A stretch of 64,000 bases of DNA from Clostridium folliculivorans. GTDB taxonomy: Bacteria; Bacillota; Clostridia; Clostridiales; Clostridiaceae. Location of the stretch: positions 38,054 to 102,053 of the forward strand of contig NZ_BQXY01000013.1 of NCBI RefSeq assembly GCF_024341905.1, given 5' to 3'. A program made the position numbers and the translations under genes. Below are positions 33,849 to 42,901 of the stretch, one piece after another (the first letter of the stretch is position 1; each line of letters starts with the position of its first letter). The notes beneath the pieces were generated by a model, which had not been told where the DNA came from, searched no databases, and saw nothing but the letters and a program-made list of their open reading frames with translations.

Positions 33849-36056
33849 ATGAGATTTTTTAAGAAATATATATGTATTAAACAACATGATATTAAAGATT
33901 GTGGTGCTGCTTGTTTGGCTACAATTTCAAAACAGTATGGTCTAAAAATTCCAATTTCAAAAATTCGTGAAGTTGCAGGAACAGATATGCAAGGTACTTC
34001 TGCTTATGGTGTGATAAAGGCTGCTGAGGCTTTAGGTTTTTCGGCTAAAGGGGTAAAGGCAGGAAAGCCTGAGGATATTTTTTCTGAGTATCCAAGACCA
34101 GCTATTGCTCATGTTATTGTAGATGGTTACCTTCTGCACTACGTTGTTATTCATAAGGCTACTAGGGAAGAAATTATTATAGCTGATCCAGCTAAGGGTA
34201 TAGTTAAAATGAAGCCTAAAGAATTTTTCAAAATGTGGACAAGGGTTCTTATTTTGATGGTTCCAGCTCCATCCTTTGAAAAAGGTGATGAAACTAAAGG
34301 CTTGTTTCAAAGATTTTGGGGCCTTGTTAAGGTTCAAAAAAATCTTCTTGTTAATATTTTTATAGCTTCAATTTTAGTTACTTTATTAGGTATGATAGGT
34401 TCATTTTATTTTAAATTTTTACTGGATGATATTTTACCTAACTCTTTAGATAATAGTCTTTTAGTAATTTCTTTAGCGATGATAGGGCTTGCTGTATTTA
34501 AAATAATTACAGAGTTTTTCAGAACACTGCTTTTAATTCATTTATCACAAAACATTGATATACCATTATTACTTGGTTACTATAATCATGTTATAAATCT
34601 GCCGATGAACTTTTTTGGTACAAGAAAGGTTGGGGAAATTGTTTCAAGATTTAATGATGCAAATAAAATCAGAGATGCTATCTCTTCTGCAACCTTAACC
34701 TTAATGATTGATTCAATAATGGCAGTTGTTGGCGGTGCTATTTTATATAAACAAAATTCAACAATGTTTCTAATTTGTTTTATTCCAATTGTGCTTTACC
34801 TAGCATTAGTATTTATATTTAAAAAGCCTATTGAAGAGGTTAATAGAACTACTATGGAAGATAATGCAAAGCTAACCTCTTATTTAGTAGAATCTTTAAA
34901 AGGAATTGAAACTGTTAAAGCTTTTAATGGCGAAGGCAAAGTTAATTTAGAAACTGAAAAAAGATTTATTAAGCTCATAAAAAGTGTATTTAAATATGGA
35001 TATGTTAATAACCTTCAAGGAAGTGTGAAAGGTACTGTTAAAGGGATTTTTAGTATTACAATTCTTTGGGTAGGTGCTTATTTAGTTATTAAGGGAGATA
35101 TAACAATAGGAGCTCTTATTTCTTTTAATGCTCTGCTTGCTTATTTTATTGAACCGATTGAAAGAATGATAAATCTTCAGCCTACTCTTCAAAGTGCTAT
35201 AGTTGCTGCTGATAGGTTAGGAGAAATCTTAGATCTTGAAAGTGAAAAGGCTAAGGATGAAGATAAAAAGATAAATCCATCCACGTTAAACGGAGAAATA
35301 GAATTAAAAAATGTAGATTTTAGATATGGAACTCGTCAATTAGTGTTAAAGGATATAACTATGAGAATAAGAGCTGGAGAAAAAATTGCATTAGTTGGTG
35401 AAAGTGGTTCAGGGAAAACAACTATTTCTAAGCTTTTAATGAATTTTTACACTCCAGAAAAAGGAGAAATAATTTTAAATACATATAACATAAAGGATAT
35501 TAATCGTGAGGCGCTAAGAGATAGGATTTCTTATATTTCTCAAGAAGCATTTTTCTTTTCTGGTACCATAAAAGAAAATCTACAGTTTGCTAATGCGGAT
35601 GCTACATATGAAGAAATTATTGAAGTTTGTAAGTACGCTCAAATTCATGACTTTATTAATTCTCTTCCAACAAGATATGAGACTATGCTAGAAGAGGATG
35701 GTTCAAATCTTTCTGGTGGACAAAGACAAAGGCTGGCAATTGCTAGAGCACTACTTAGAAAACCTGAAATTTTAATAATGGATGAAGCGACTTCCAATTT
35801 AGATTCAATAACAGAAAAGGCTATTGAACATACCATTGAAGAATGTACAAAGGATACTACAACTATTATTATTGCACATAGACTAAGCACAATTATGAGA
35901 TGTGACACTATTTATGTTATGGATAAAGGTGAAATTGTTGAATATGGAAGTCATGATGAGCTTATAAAATCAAGGGGTTATTACTATAACCTTTGGAGTA
36001 AACAGTTGCCTGAAAGTTATGAAGAAGCTGCAGCGACTATAGGAGGTGATTTGTAA
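33849..36056 (+). CDS. C39-peptidase ABC exporter for bacteriocin (PCAT)
   Basis: About 735 aa from ATG 33849, chosen because AAAGGAG lies 8 bases before it; an upstream in-frame ATG at 33789 has no such site. Residues 1-140 form a C39 peptidase with C18 (KDCGAACLA), H97 and D113. A six-helix transporter domain covers about 160-455, and the ATPase domain has GESGSGKTT, LSGGQRQRLAIARAL and ILIMDEATS. It cuts the double-glycine leader of the precursor and exports the mature peptide. The stop overlaps the HlyD-like gene, so the two form one operon. Confidence 0.93.
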   Translation: MRFFKKYICIKQHDIKDCGAACLATISKQYGLKIPISKIREVAGTDMQGTSAYGVIKAAEALGFSAKGVKAGKPEDIFSEYPRPAIAHVIVDGYLLHYVVIHKATREEIIIADPAKGIVKMKPKEFFKMWTRVLILMVPAPSFEKGDETKGLFQRFWGLVKVQKNLLVNIFIASILVTLLGMIGSFYFKFLLDDILPNSLDNSLLVISLAMIGLAVFKIITEFFRTLLLIHLSQNIDIPLLLGYYNHVINLPMNFFGTRKVGEIVSRFNDANKIRDAISSATLTLMIDSIMAVVGGAILYKQNSTMFLICFIPIVLYLALVFIFKKPIEEVNRTTMEDNAKLTSYLVESLKGIETVKAFNGEGKVNLETEKRFIKLIKSVFKYGYVNNLQGSVKGTVKGIFSITILWVGAYLVIKGDITIGALISFNALLAYFIEPIERMINLQPTLQSAIVAADRLGEILDLESEKAKDEDKKINPSTLNGEIELKNVDFRYGTRQLVLKDITMRIRAGEKIALVGESGSGKTTISKLLMNFYTPEKGEIILNTYNIKDINREALRDRISYISQEAFFFSGTIKENLQFANADATYEEIIEVCKYAQIHDFINSLPTRYETMLEEDGSNLSGGQRQRLAIARALLRKPEILIMDEATSNLDSITEKAIEHTIEECTKDTTTIIIAHRLSTIMRCDTIYVMDKGEIVEYGSHDELIKSRGYYYNLWSKQLPESYEEAAATIGGDL

Positions 36057-37465
36057 TGAAATATCATATTGAAAATTTAAGTGATATAACAGACAGTAGA
36101 GAAATTATGCAATCAAGGCCTAAAGGTTTTTCTATGTACATGATGTATATAATATTAGCAGTGCTTTCTCTTACAATAGTTTGGTCATTAATTGCTCAAA
36201 AGGAAATTACAATAGCCTCAAGCGGGATGGTAAGACCCAAAGGTGATATTATTAAAATTTCTAATAAATCTATGGGAAGTGTTTATAAAATAAACTTTAA
36301 AGATGGCGATAAAGTAGAGAAGGGACAGGTTTTGATACAATTCGACAGTAATGATTTGATCGCCCAAAGGGATGTTTTGCAAAAGACAATAGATAACAAA
36401 CAAAAAGAAATAGATAATCTTACTAAGCTTAAAAATTCAATTTTGGATAATACAAATTATTTTTCTCAGGACAATGCTGATGAGAAAGAATATTATTCAA
36501 AATACCAGCTTTATGCTGATAGTCAAAATAATAGCAATAAGCAAAATGATGTATATCAATCGCAAAAAAATTACTATAGTAAAAATTTATCTGATTTAAG
36601 GATTTTACAAAAGTCCATGGAAGAAAATAAGAATTATTTTGATAGCTCCAGTCTTATGTATTATCAATACACAGATTATAAATTTAATATTGATGATTAC
36701 AATAATAAAATTGCTACAATGCAGGATTCATTAAATAAATTAAAAGAAGCCAATGGAGTGCAGGATCAGATAAAAACTCTTGAAACTAATATCAGTGATA
36801 CAAAAACTGCTCTTGATAAATATAAGAATACTCAAAAGTTAAATGTTTTAAATTCAATATCTCAAACACAAGAAAAGCTTAATGAAGTTAGCCTTTCACA
36901 AACAACTTCTAACACAAAACAGCAGTATATTTCACAAATTAGTGATAATATTACTGCAGACAAAAATAGCATGATTGAAATGAATGTTAACATTGAATCT
37001 TATAATAGTAAGATAAATGATGCTGTTATAAAGGCAGAAGATAATGGGGTTATTAACTCAATAGCTCCAATTAAAGAAGGGGATTTTATTCAAGCAGGTA
37101 CAGAAATTGCTTCAATACTTCCACCAGATACATCTTCATATAAATTAGAAATTTATATTAGAAATCAGGACTTTGGTAATATAAAAGAAGGTCAGAAGAT
37201 TAACGTAACTTTTGATGCACTTCCACAAAAAGACTATGGAAATGTAAAGACTACTATCGAGAGAATCAGTGCAGATTCAAAGATTAACCAAAAGGATGGT
37301 TCTAGCTATTATACTGCTGAAGCGCATATTTCAGAATCTTACTTAAAGAATAAAAAGGGAGAAGAAGCTGAAATAAAATCAGGTATGATTTTTCAAGGGA
37401 AGATTGTGAACAGAAAGATTTCATACTTTAGGTACTTCTTGGAACAGATAAATATTTTAGAATAG
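36056..37465 (+). CDS. HlyD-like bacteriocin export accessory protein
   Basis: A 469-aa protein with one N-terminal membrane helix (about residues 28-48), a barrel/lipoyl start (VKPKGDIIKISNKSMG-like region with GDKVEKGQVLIQFD), a long helical hairpin (about 100-310, Gln/Asn/Lys-rich), the second lipoyl half (AEDNGVINSIAPIKEGDFIQAGTEI) and a C-terminal beta barrel. It is the accessory factor that works with the C39 exporter. It starts in the ATGA overlap of the exporter stop. The two-stop small gene follows at 37478. Confidence 0.88.
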   Translation: MKYHIENLSDITDSREIMQSRPKGFSMYMMYIILAVLSLTIVWSLIAQKEITIASSGMVRPKGDIIKISNKSMGSVYKINFKDGDKVEKGQVLIQFDSNDLIAQRDVLQKTIDNKQKEIDNLTKLKNSILDNTNYFSQDNADEKEYYSKYQLYADSQNNSNKQNDVYQSQKNYYSKNLSDLRILQKSMEENKNYFDSSSLMYYQYTDYKFNIDDYNNKIATMQDSLNKLKEANGVQDQIKTLETNISDTKTALDKYKNTQKLNVLNSISQTQEKLNEVSLSQTTSNTKQQYISQISDNITADKNSMIEMNVNIESYNSKINDAVIKAEDNGVINSIAPIKEGDFIQAGTEIASILPPDTSSYKLEIYIRNQDFGNIKEGQKINVTFDALPQKDYGNVKTTIERISADSKINQKDGSSYYTAEAHISESYLKNKKGEEAEIKSGMIFQGKIVNRKISYFRYFLEQINILE

Positions 37466-37477
37466 GGAGTACATTTA

Positions 37478-37627
37478 ATGAGACAAGTACATTTTTATGA
37501 ATAAGCTTTTATCCATTTTTTCTAGAAAAAGAAAGATGAACGTCAATTATTTGAATATCCTCAGATTGAAGTTGTTCACATTCAGTTCAATTCTGTGGAT
37601 TACGAAGAATTTGAGAATAGAAATTGA
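37478..37627 (+). pseudogene. Small gene with two in-frame stops, third in the bacteriocin operon
   Basis: After AGGGAG, ATG 37478 opens a frame MRQVHFYE, stop, AFIHFF, stop, then a 33-residue open end (KKKDERQLFEYPQIEVV ... EEFENRN) to TGA at 37625-37627. All three pieces share one frame, so an original 49-codon gene with two nonsense changes (TAA, TAG) explains it best. It lies 12 bases after the HlyD-like gene. It may have been an immunity or regulatory peptide. Stop readthrough is a less likely alternative. Confidence 0.5.
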
Positions 37628-37817
37628 TTTGTAATAAAAATCAATGATATTTAATTTCACTTATTATAGTGATACTTTTTTGCAAGAGAATTAGGGAAAA
37701 AGTCGACATTGAATTAATTTAATAAAACATCCTATGTATTCTTTATTGGACAACTAAAATCGTGTAGTATATCCATGGAACATATCTAATTAGAGCATAT
37801 AGCAAATGATAATGTTG

Positions 37818-37856
37818 AAACAGCAGAAGTACTATTAAGTATTTCTGCTGTTTTTT
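37818..37856. terminator. Terminator between the bacteriocin operon and the phosphoesterase gene
   Basis: AAACAGCAGAAGTACT pairs with AGTATTTCTGCTGTTT around ATTA, followed by a T-run on the forward strand. It suits the end of the forward bacteriocin operon and perhaps also the reverse-strand gene at 37870. Confidence 0.85.
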
Positions 37857-37869
37857 GAATGTCAATTAT

Positions 37870-38793
37870 TTAATTTGTATTATTATTTCTTAAATCAAAT
37901 GTTTCTATTGGTTCTGGACCCCTTAATATTCTCCTTTTTATATGGAGATCACCAGATGAATCAGTACCGATCTTCCATTCAACCAACATTATCTCTCCAT
38001 TTGTTATTTCGATACCCTGTATTCCGCTTGCTCGAACACATGAACCGTCATTAAAGTAAGGCAATTCATTGATTTTTGGAAAATGTGGCCTATGAGTATG
38101 TCCGCAGATGAGCATAATTTTGTTTGCTTTTATCCAGCTGCTATAAATACGTTCAATTTTGTGAATCTTTTCGGCGTTCTTTACGGGGCTTGCAGGATTT
38201 ATAAAACCTATTGAATGAAGAAACCTCCAAAAATATCTTACTGTAAGCATATTAAAACGCCATAAAGTATCATTCATTCTATCGCCTTGATGACCATGAA
38301 CAGTCAATATTTCTTGTCCTGTAGTTTTATGTTTAAATACTACTGCCTCGTATGGAGTGAGGCCAGGAAACAATTCTATTTCCTCTTCGTTGTAATCATC
38401 GTAGAATTTATAATAATTATTCTCTACAAAGTCTTTGTATTTTAATTGGATATTATGATTGCCATATAACATAATTAATCTATCTAAATCAAAGAATCTT
38501 TTAAATAAAGAGTATACCTCATCATGGGCCAGTCTTATGTGTTTAAAATTAGAGTGTTCCCAAAGTTCATCGCCATCTCCAACTTCCACATAAGTATATC
38601 CATTATTAAAATAGAATTCTAATGCGAATAGAAAGATATTTTGATTCTTTGCAAATTCATCTGAGGGTGTACAATCTCCTCTATGACAATCACTGAAAAA
38701 TATATATTTAGAATTGTTATCAAAGTATTCAATTTTAGCGTTATTGTAAGCTTCCGTTAATCGCTTTCTTGCTAACTTCTTTTCTAATATCAT
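37870..38793 (-). CDS. Calcineurin-like metallophosphoesterase
   Basis: A 307-aa soluble protein with the metallophosphoesterase metal sites in order: FSDCHRGD (near 33), VGDGDELWEH (near 72), LYGNHN (near 109), VHGHQGD (near 169) and CGHTHRPHF (near 230). These bind two metal ions and hydrolyse phosphate esters. It most resembles the stand-alone serine/threonine phosphatase or UDP-diacylglucosamine hydrolase-like branch, but the substrate is unclear. An AAAGGAG site precedes the ATG. It is a single gene, with no partner beside it. Confidence 0.85.
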   Translation of the reverse strand: MILEKKLARKRLTEAYNNAKIEYFDNNSKYIFFSDCHRGDCTPSDEFAKNQNIFLFALEFYFNNGYTYVEVGDGDELWEHSNFKHIRLAHDEVYSLFKRFFDLDRLIMLYGNHNIQLKYKDFVENNYYKFYDDYNEEEIELFPGLTPYEAVVFKHKTTGQEILTVHGHQGDRMNDTLWRFNMLTVRYFWRFLHSIGFINPASPVKNAEKIHKIERIYSSWIKANKIMLICGHTHRPHFPKINELPYFNDGSCVRASGIQGIEITNGEIMLVEWKIGTDSSGDLHIKRRILRGPEPIETFDLRNNNTN

Positions 38794-39016
38794 AGAAGAC
38801 TCCTTTTATAACTAATAAAGCTAAGTTTCATGTTAATATGATTTGATTATATATAGTTAATTTACCCTTTTCAATAAAAATATATTTAAAGTGATGTTTT
38901 AAAACTATGGTAATTCATTATTAGATTTACTAACAATAACAGATCTTAATGAGAAAGAATATATGGTTATTATGAGTAGTTAAAAATAAGATACAGATGG
39001 GTAACTTAGCATGTGT

Positions 39017-39493
39017 TTATTTATCTTCATGTTTTAATTTAAAAAACCATGTATAGTATTTTCTAGTTAAATAAAAGGTAAGAAAAAGTGTAATCCATGT
39101 TACATACCAATTCCAATGTACGTATTTTATAATATTAGTAAACTTCTCTACATATATTTCTACAACTGTTATTGTGGTGCAGTAATAGAAATAGTAGAGG
39201 AATTGCTTAAAAATACTTTCCTTTTCAGGATAGTGAACATTAAATATGGCACATATAGAAGGATATATGAAATATTCAAAGCTAAAACTTGTTTTATTAG
39301 CATATGGGAAAAGTCTAACTGGATATTCTATAAGTCCTAATTGTACTACTAATAAGCCTAATAACCATGTAAGCAGTTGTTTGAAGAAAAAGGCTACATG
39401 CGCTTCTCTAATCTTATCTCTTGGGACAAACTTAAATAATAAACCAATTGTTACAACCCACCCAATAATTATAAAGATATAATTTTTATCCAT
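39017..39493 (-). CDS. CBO0543-like membrane protein
   Basis: About 158 aa with four to five membrane helices and the marks DKIREAHVAFFFKQLLTW, YPVRLFPYANKTSFSFEYF and CAIFNVHYPE, which I recognise as the CBO0543 family of Clostridium/Bacillus membrane proteins. The function is unknown; sporulation or envelope roles are only suggested by distribution. The start at 39493 is chosen because GGAGG lies 8 bases upstream; an upstream in-frame ATG at 39514 would put that site inside the gene. Confidence 0.75.
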   Translation of the reverse strand: MDKNYIFIIIGWVVTIGLLFKFVPRDKIREAHVAFFFKQLLTWLLGLLVVQLGLIEYPVRLFPYANKTSFSFEYFIYPSICAIFNVHYPEKESIFKQFLYYFYYCTTITVVEIYVEKFTNIIKYVHWNWYVTWITLFLTFYLTRKYYTWFFKLKHEDK

Positions 39494-39602
39494 TAGCAAG
39501 TCCTCCGATACCATATTATTTAATATTTACAAAGATTAATTGTGTTATTCATATTCCTATAGACTAACTCAACTATTAATTAGACATGCTAAAGTTCACA
39601 GG

Positions 39603-39656
39603 TGTGTGATTTTGAAACAAGCATAAATTAAGTTTTCGTAATGTAACCCTATATCA
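39603..39656. repeat. Copy 1 of a 54-bp degenerate dispersed repeat
   Basis: This segment (core TAAGTTTTCGTAATG then TAACCCTATA) matches 45535-45588 at about 43 of 54 positions without gaps. It lies in the 450-base gap between the CBO0543-like gene and the chemotaxis receptor. The rest of that gap holds only a short TCTCAC/GTGAGA hairpin near 39695 and no recognisable riboswitch. Confidence 0.45.
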
Positions 39657-39947
39657 ATAAACTATTTCATACTTAAATTTATATATTCAAATTCTCTCAC
39701 TGTTTCTGGTGAGAAGATTCTATTGTGCAGGCGTATGTTCATATAATTACCACTTCAGAATAGTGCAATTTTAGATATTATATTAAATATAGTTAAAGTT
39801 TTATTAAAAATCACATAAGCTTCACACAAAGTTTTGATAAAAATTCAGTACTTATGCATTAATATACAAACTATAGTGTTAATGATTCAAAAAAATTTGT
39901 TGATAGAAATGAAAACTATAAAAATTAGTGGTAACTAGGGGGCTTAT

Positions 39948-41642
39948 ATGTTAGCAAAACTAAAAAAATTTAAATTGAAAAACTTGATTATTTCTCTAAC
40001 AATTTCAGCAGTTATATCCACAATAGTCGTAGGCGGCTTTGGTTATTTTAATATGAAGAACCTAGATACCCAATTGGGAGTTATGTACTCTGAGTACTTA
40101 ATACCAGTATCAGATATTGGAGAAATAAAAAGTAACTTTTACCAGATAAAAGCCGCAGATATTGAGGCAATGTCGAATAAGACAAGTGGAAGTGAGTTTA
40201 TAAGTACTATTAAAAACTTTAGACAAAATATTGATAAGTATATAAATGATTATGAAAAGACTAAATTAGATGATCAGGAGACTGTTTATTTAAATAATTT
40301 TACCTCAGCTTATAGCTTTTTCTCTAAGATGTGGGATAGCAAAGCAACTGGCAATTCAGATCAATATTTAAGCCAAATTTCAGAACAAGAAAGTAAACTA
40401 GAAACCAATTTAGATAAATTACTTAGTTATGATGAAAGTATTGCACAGGCAAACAAAGAAACAAGTACAAAAGCAGCAGTTTTAAGTGAAAAGTTAATGC
40501 TAATTATATTTGCAATATCGTTAGCGATATTTACTATAATTGCATACATAATAATATTAGTTATTAATAAATCATCAAAAGAAATCATAGTAAATTTGCA
40601 ACAAATTTCAGAAGGTAACTTTAGCTTAGACATAAAGGAGAATAATAGCAAAACAGAATTTGGATTGATGAATTCTGCATTGAAAAAGACCATATTAAAT
40701 ATATCTGATATGATTAAAAGTGTAAAAAACACTGCCGGTAATATAAACAATCAAGCAGGAAGTTTATCTGCAGTATCAGAGGAGATGGCAACATCCTCTA
40801 AAAGTGTAGCAGCATCTATTGAAGAAGTTTCAAGATCAAATGAATATCAATCAATAGCGTTAACTGATATAAATGTAGCACTTGGAGAATTTGGAGAACG
40901 TATTGAACATATAGTAAATGCTATAAAGACTATAGATAACAATTCAAGGGATATTAATTTTATGGCTAACGAAAGTGATGTTCAGTTAGAAACATTAATT
41001 GAGTCAGTGAATGATTTAGCTGTTTCATTCCAAAGCTTTACTGGAAGAATGAACACTTTAGGGGTTAAGATTGGAAAGATAAATGATATTACCAATTATA
41101 TAAATAATATTTCACAGCAAACTAATCTTCTGGCGCTAAATGCTGCAATTGAGGCTGCAAGAGCTGGAGAGAATGGAAAAGGATTTTCTGTTGTTGCTGC
41201 AGAGATAAGAAAACTAGCGGAAGAAAGTAAAGTTTCTACTGAAGATATAAGTAAACTTACTGCAGACATAGGATATGATACTTCAGAAATATTAAATATA
41301 ACAAATTCTATGAATGGTAAACTAACTGAGCAATCAACTGTAGTTGAGACATCTTTAGATTCGTTTAAAAAAATTATTTCAAGTGTAGAAATGATAATAC
41401 CGGAAATTGAACAAGTGACTAAAGAAGCTTTGCATCTAAATAAAGAAAAAAATAATATAATAGAAAAGGTTGGCAACACTTCAGCCTTAGCACAAGAGAT
41501 AAATGCTGCATCAGAAGAAATGACAGGTTCATCAGAGGAAGTTTACAGTGCAACAGATGAGGTAGCAAAGTCAGCTTCTATCTTAGATAATGCTACAGAA
41601 GAAATGATGTTGTATGTGAGTAAGTTTAGATTACAGGAATAA
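39948..41642 (+). CDS. Methyl-accepting chemotaxis protein
   Basis: A 564-aa receptor. TM1 is about residues 12-32, a four-helix-bundle (4HB_MCP-type) sensor follows, TM2 is about 182-205, HAMP about 206-260, and the signalling domain has the hairpin tip INNISQQTNLLALNAAIEAARAGENGKGF-type sequence (QQTNLLALNAAIEAARAGE). Methylation-type Glu/Gln pairs flank it. The ligand is unknown. There are no chemotaxis genes nearby, so it is a stand-alone receptor. AGGGGG precedes the ATG. Confidence 0.93.
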   Translation: MLAKLKKFKLKNLIISLTISAVISTIVVGGFGYFNMKNLDTQLGVMYSEYLIPVSDIGEIKSNFYQIKAADIEAMSNKTSGSEFISTIKNFRQNIDKYINDYEKTKLDDQETVYLNNFTSAYSFFSKMWDSKATGNSDQYLSQISEQESKLETNLDKLLSYDESIAQANKETSTKAAVLSEKLMLIIFAISLAIFTIIAYIIILVINKSSKEIIVNLQQISEGNFSLDIKENNSKTEFGLMNSALKKTILNISDMIKSVKNTAGNINNQAGSLSAVSEEMATSSKSVAASIEEVSRSNEYQSIALTDINVALGEFGERIEHIVNAIKTIDNNSRDINFMANESDVQLETLIESVNDLAVSFQSFTGRMNTLGVKIGKINDITNYINNISQQTNLLALNAAIEAARAGENGKGFSVVAAEIRKLAEESKVSTEDISKLTADIGYDTSEILNITNSMNGKLTEQSTVVETSLDSFKKIISSVEMIIPEIEQVTKEALHLNKEKNNIIEKVGNTSALAQEINAASEEMTGSSEEVYSATDEVAKSASILDNATEEMMLYVSKFRLQE

Positions 41643-41681
41643 TTTAATGATATGAAGTAAATAATTGTATTAAGTTTTGTA

Positions 41682-41717
41682 AGTAGCAGTGATAAAAACA
41701 ATGTCATTGCTACTTTT
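41682..41717 (+). terminator. Terminator after the chemotaxis receptor gene
   Basis: AGTAGCAGTGA pairs with TCATTGCTACT (one G-T pair) and is followed by TTTATTATT. Confidence 0.82.
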
Positions 41718-41921
41718 ATTATTTAGAGAAATAATTCAAATAATAGTTTTGTCTTTTTATATCTTAGCATTAAGAACACTAGATTCTATAAATAAAAAGG
41801 ATAAATTTTTACCACTTTGACATAATAAAATTGATACTAAAGATGCAGTAATTTTATGAAAGATACTACATCTATAACTGAAAAATGTTTTACTTTCAAT
41901 ATTTTAGAAGGAAGTGGTTAA

Positions 41922-42347
41922 ATGAAGATAGAGGCGTATTTTGATAGTATAAAAACAGCAAAAGAAACAGTTGAAAAGCTTAGAGAAGATGGATTTAGAG
42001 GAGCTTTTGTAGATATAAATGAGCATAATAACGATGTTTATTCACAGAGAGGTATGGTAGGATCAGATGAGTTGCCGACTTTATCATCAGCGGTTTTAGG
42101 TGAAGATAATAGCAATTCTCCTATTGCTGCAGCAAGTCCAATGGCAAGTGGTATGGGAGGGTTCGAAGAAATAGCAAATATAAATTGCAAGGTAGTGGTT
42201 GAAGCAGACGGAAGCAACGAAGAAGATGCGAGAAATTTAATAAAAAGTATGGGTGGAACTACTAAGGACCTTAATACTGGAAGAATACCTAAGGGACTTG
42301 ATAATATAAATGAAGATTCATTGATATTAAGAAATTTAGAGGATTAA
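41922..42347 (+). CDS. Unrecognised 141-aa soluble protein
   Basis: The protein begins MKIEAYFDSIKTAKETVEKLREDGF, a beta-alpha start like small ferredoxin-fold stress proteins (YflT-like), then a Ser/Ala/Gly-rich low-complexity middle (about residues 50-80), a second beta-alpha unit (NINCKVVVEADGS, RNLIKSMGG) and an acidic tail. The two halves may form one ferredoxin-like domain. GAAGGAAG precedes the ATG. It is a single gene with its own terminator. The function is unknown. Confidence 0.6.
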   Translation: MKIEAYFDSIKTAKETVEKLREDGFRGAFVDINEHNNDVYSQRGMVGSDELPTLSSAVLGEDNSNSPIAAASPMASGMGGFEEIANINCKVVVEADGSNEEDARNLIKSMGGTTKDLNTGRIPKGLDNINEDSLILRNLED

Positions 42348-42355
42348 GAATTTGA

Positions 42356-42388
42356 AGAGATAGTGTGAGGACACTGTCTCTTTTTTTC
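42356..42388 (+). terminator. Terminator after the 141-aa gene
   Basis: AGAGATAGTGT pairs with ACACTGTCTCT (one T-G pair) around GAGG and is followed by TTTTTTT. Confidence 0.9.
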
Positions 42389-42454
42389 TTATATTGAGAT
42401 TAAAAACAATTTGATTTTTAGAATAAATCTTGATAATGACATATAAGGGTAATA

Positions 42455-42510
42455 TTGACAATATCGATACACGATAATATAATTAAAATATAAATATCGA
42501 TATTCGATAT
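42455..42510 (+). promoter_or_regulatory. Consensus promoter with two palindromic operators before padR
   Basis: TTGACA (42455-42460), 17 bp and TATAAT (42478-42483) are a perfect sigma-A promoter. The spacer holds ATATCGATACACGATAA, and just after the -10 lies a second copy, ATATCGATATTCGATAT (near-perfect 7-3-7 palindrome, about 42494-42510). Two such sites around the promoter suggest autorepression by the PadR protein encoded next. Confidence 0.72.
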
Positions 42511-42583
42511 TATAGATGTGCCACTTCGAACCGAATTAATAAATTTTATTACGAAGTAGTACATCCATAAGTAGGAGATTAAA

Positions 42584-42901
42584 ATGGCAAGGGAACAATT
42601 TCAAAATTTAACGGAACCAATGTATTATATATTAATGTCACTTCTGGAAGAAAGATGTGGTGTGGATATAATGCAGGCTGTAGAAGAAATTTCAAAGGGA
42701 AGAGTGAGAGTTGGCCCAGGTACCTTATATGCGCTTCTAGGAAAGTTTGGAAAAGAAAACATGATTAGAGAAACAGAGGTACAGGGAAGAAAGAGAAGCT
42801 ATATAATAACTGATAAAGGTAAAGAAATACTATTGGATGAGTATAGGAGATTAATTACTATGGTAAGTGATGGGGAAGGTTATATGGGGGATAAGGCATA
42901 A
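42584..42901 (+). CDS. PadR-family transcriptional regulator
   Basis: A 105-aa winged-helix protein: YYILMSLLEERCGVDIMQAVEEIS, VRVGPGTLYALLGKFGKENMI and RKRSYIITDKGKEILLDEY are the PadR hallmarks. The short length places it in subfamily 2. It overlaps the next gene (DUF2812) by one base. The consensus promoter and paired palindromes upstream suggest autoregulation, relieved by an envelope or drug signal as for other PadR/DUF2812 pairs. Confidence 0.9.
   Translation: MAREQFQNLTEPMYYILMSLLEERCGVDIMQAVEEISKGRVRVGPGTLYALLGKFGKENMIRETEVQGRKRSYIITDKGKEILLDEYRRLITMVSDGEGYMGDKA

Noticed and set aside
37640..37817. Further bacteriocin genes after the two-stop gene
   Set aside because: Stops in all frames and no protein-like stretch; only AT-rich DNA up to the terminator.
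39116..39482. Forward open frames opposite the CBO0543-like gene
   Set aside because: No ribosome binding site; the reverse-strand gene has the family motifs and the good start.
39660..39947. Riboswitch (c-di-GMP type) before the chemotaxis receptor
   Set aside because: Only a short TCTCAC/GTGAGA hairpin is present; the conserved core of that riboswitch is missing.
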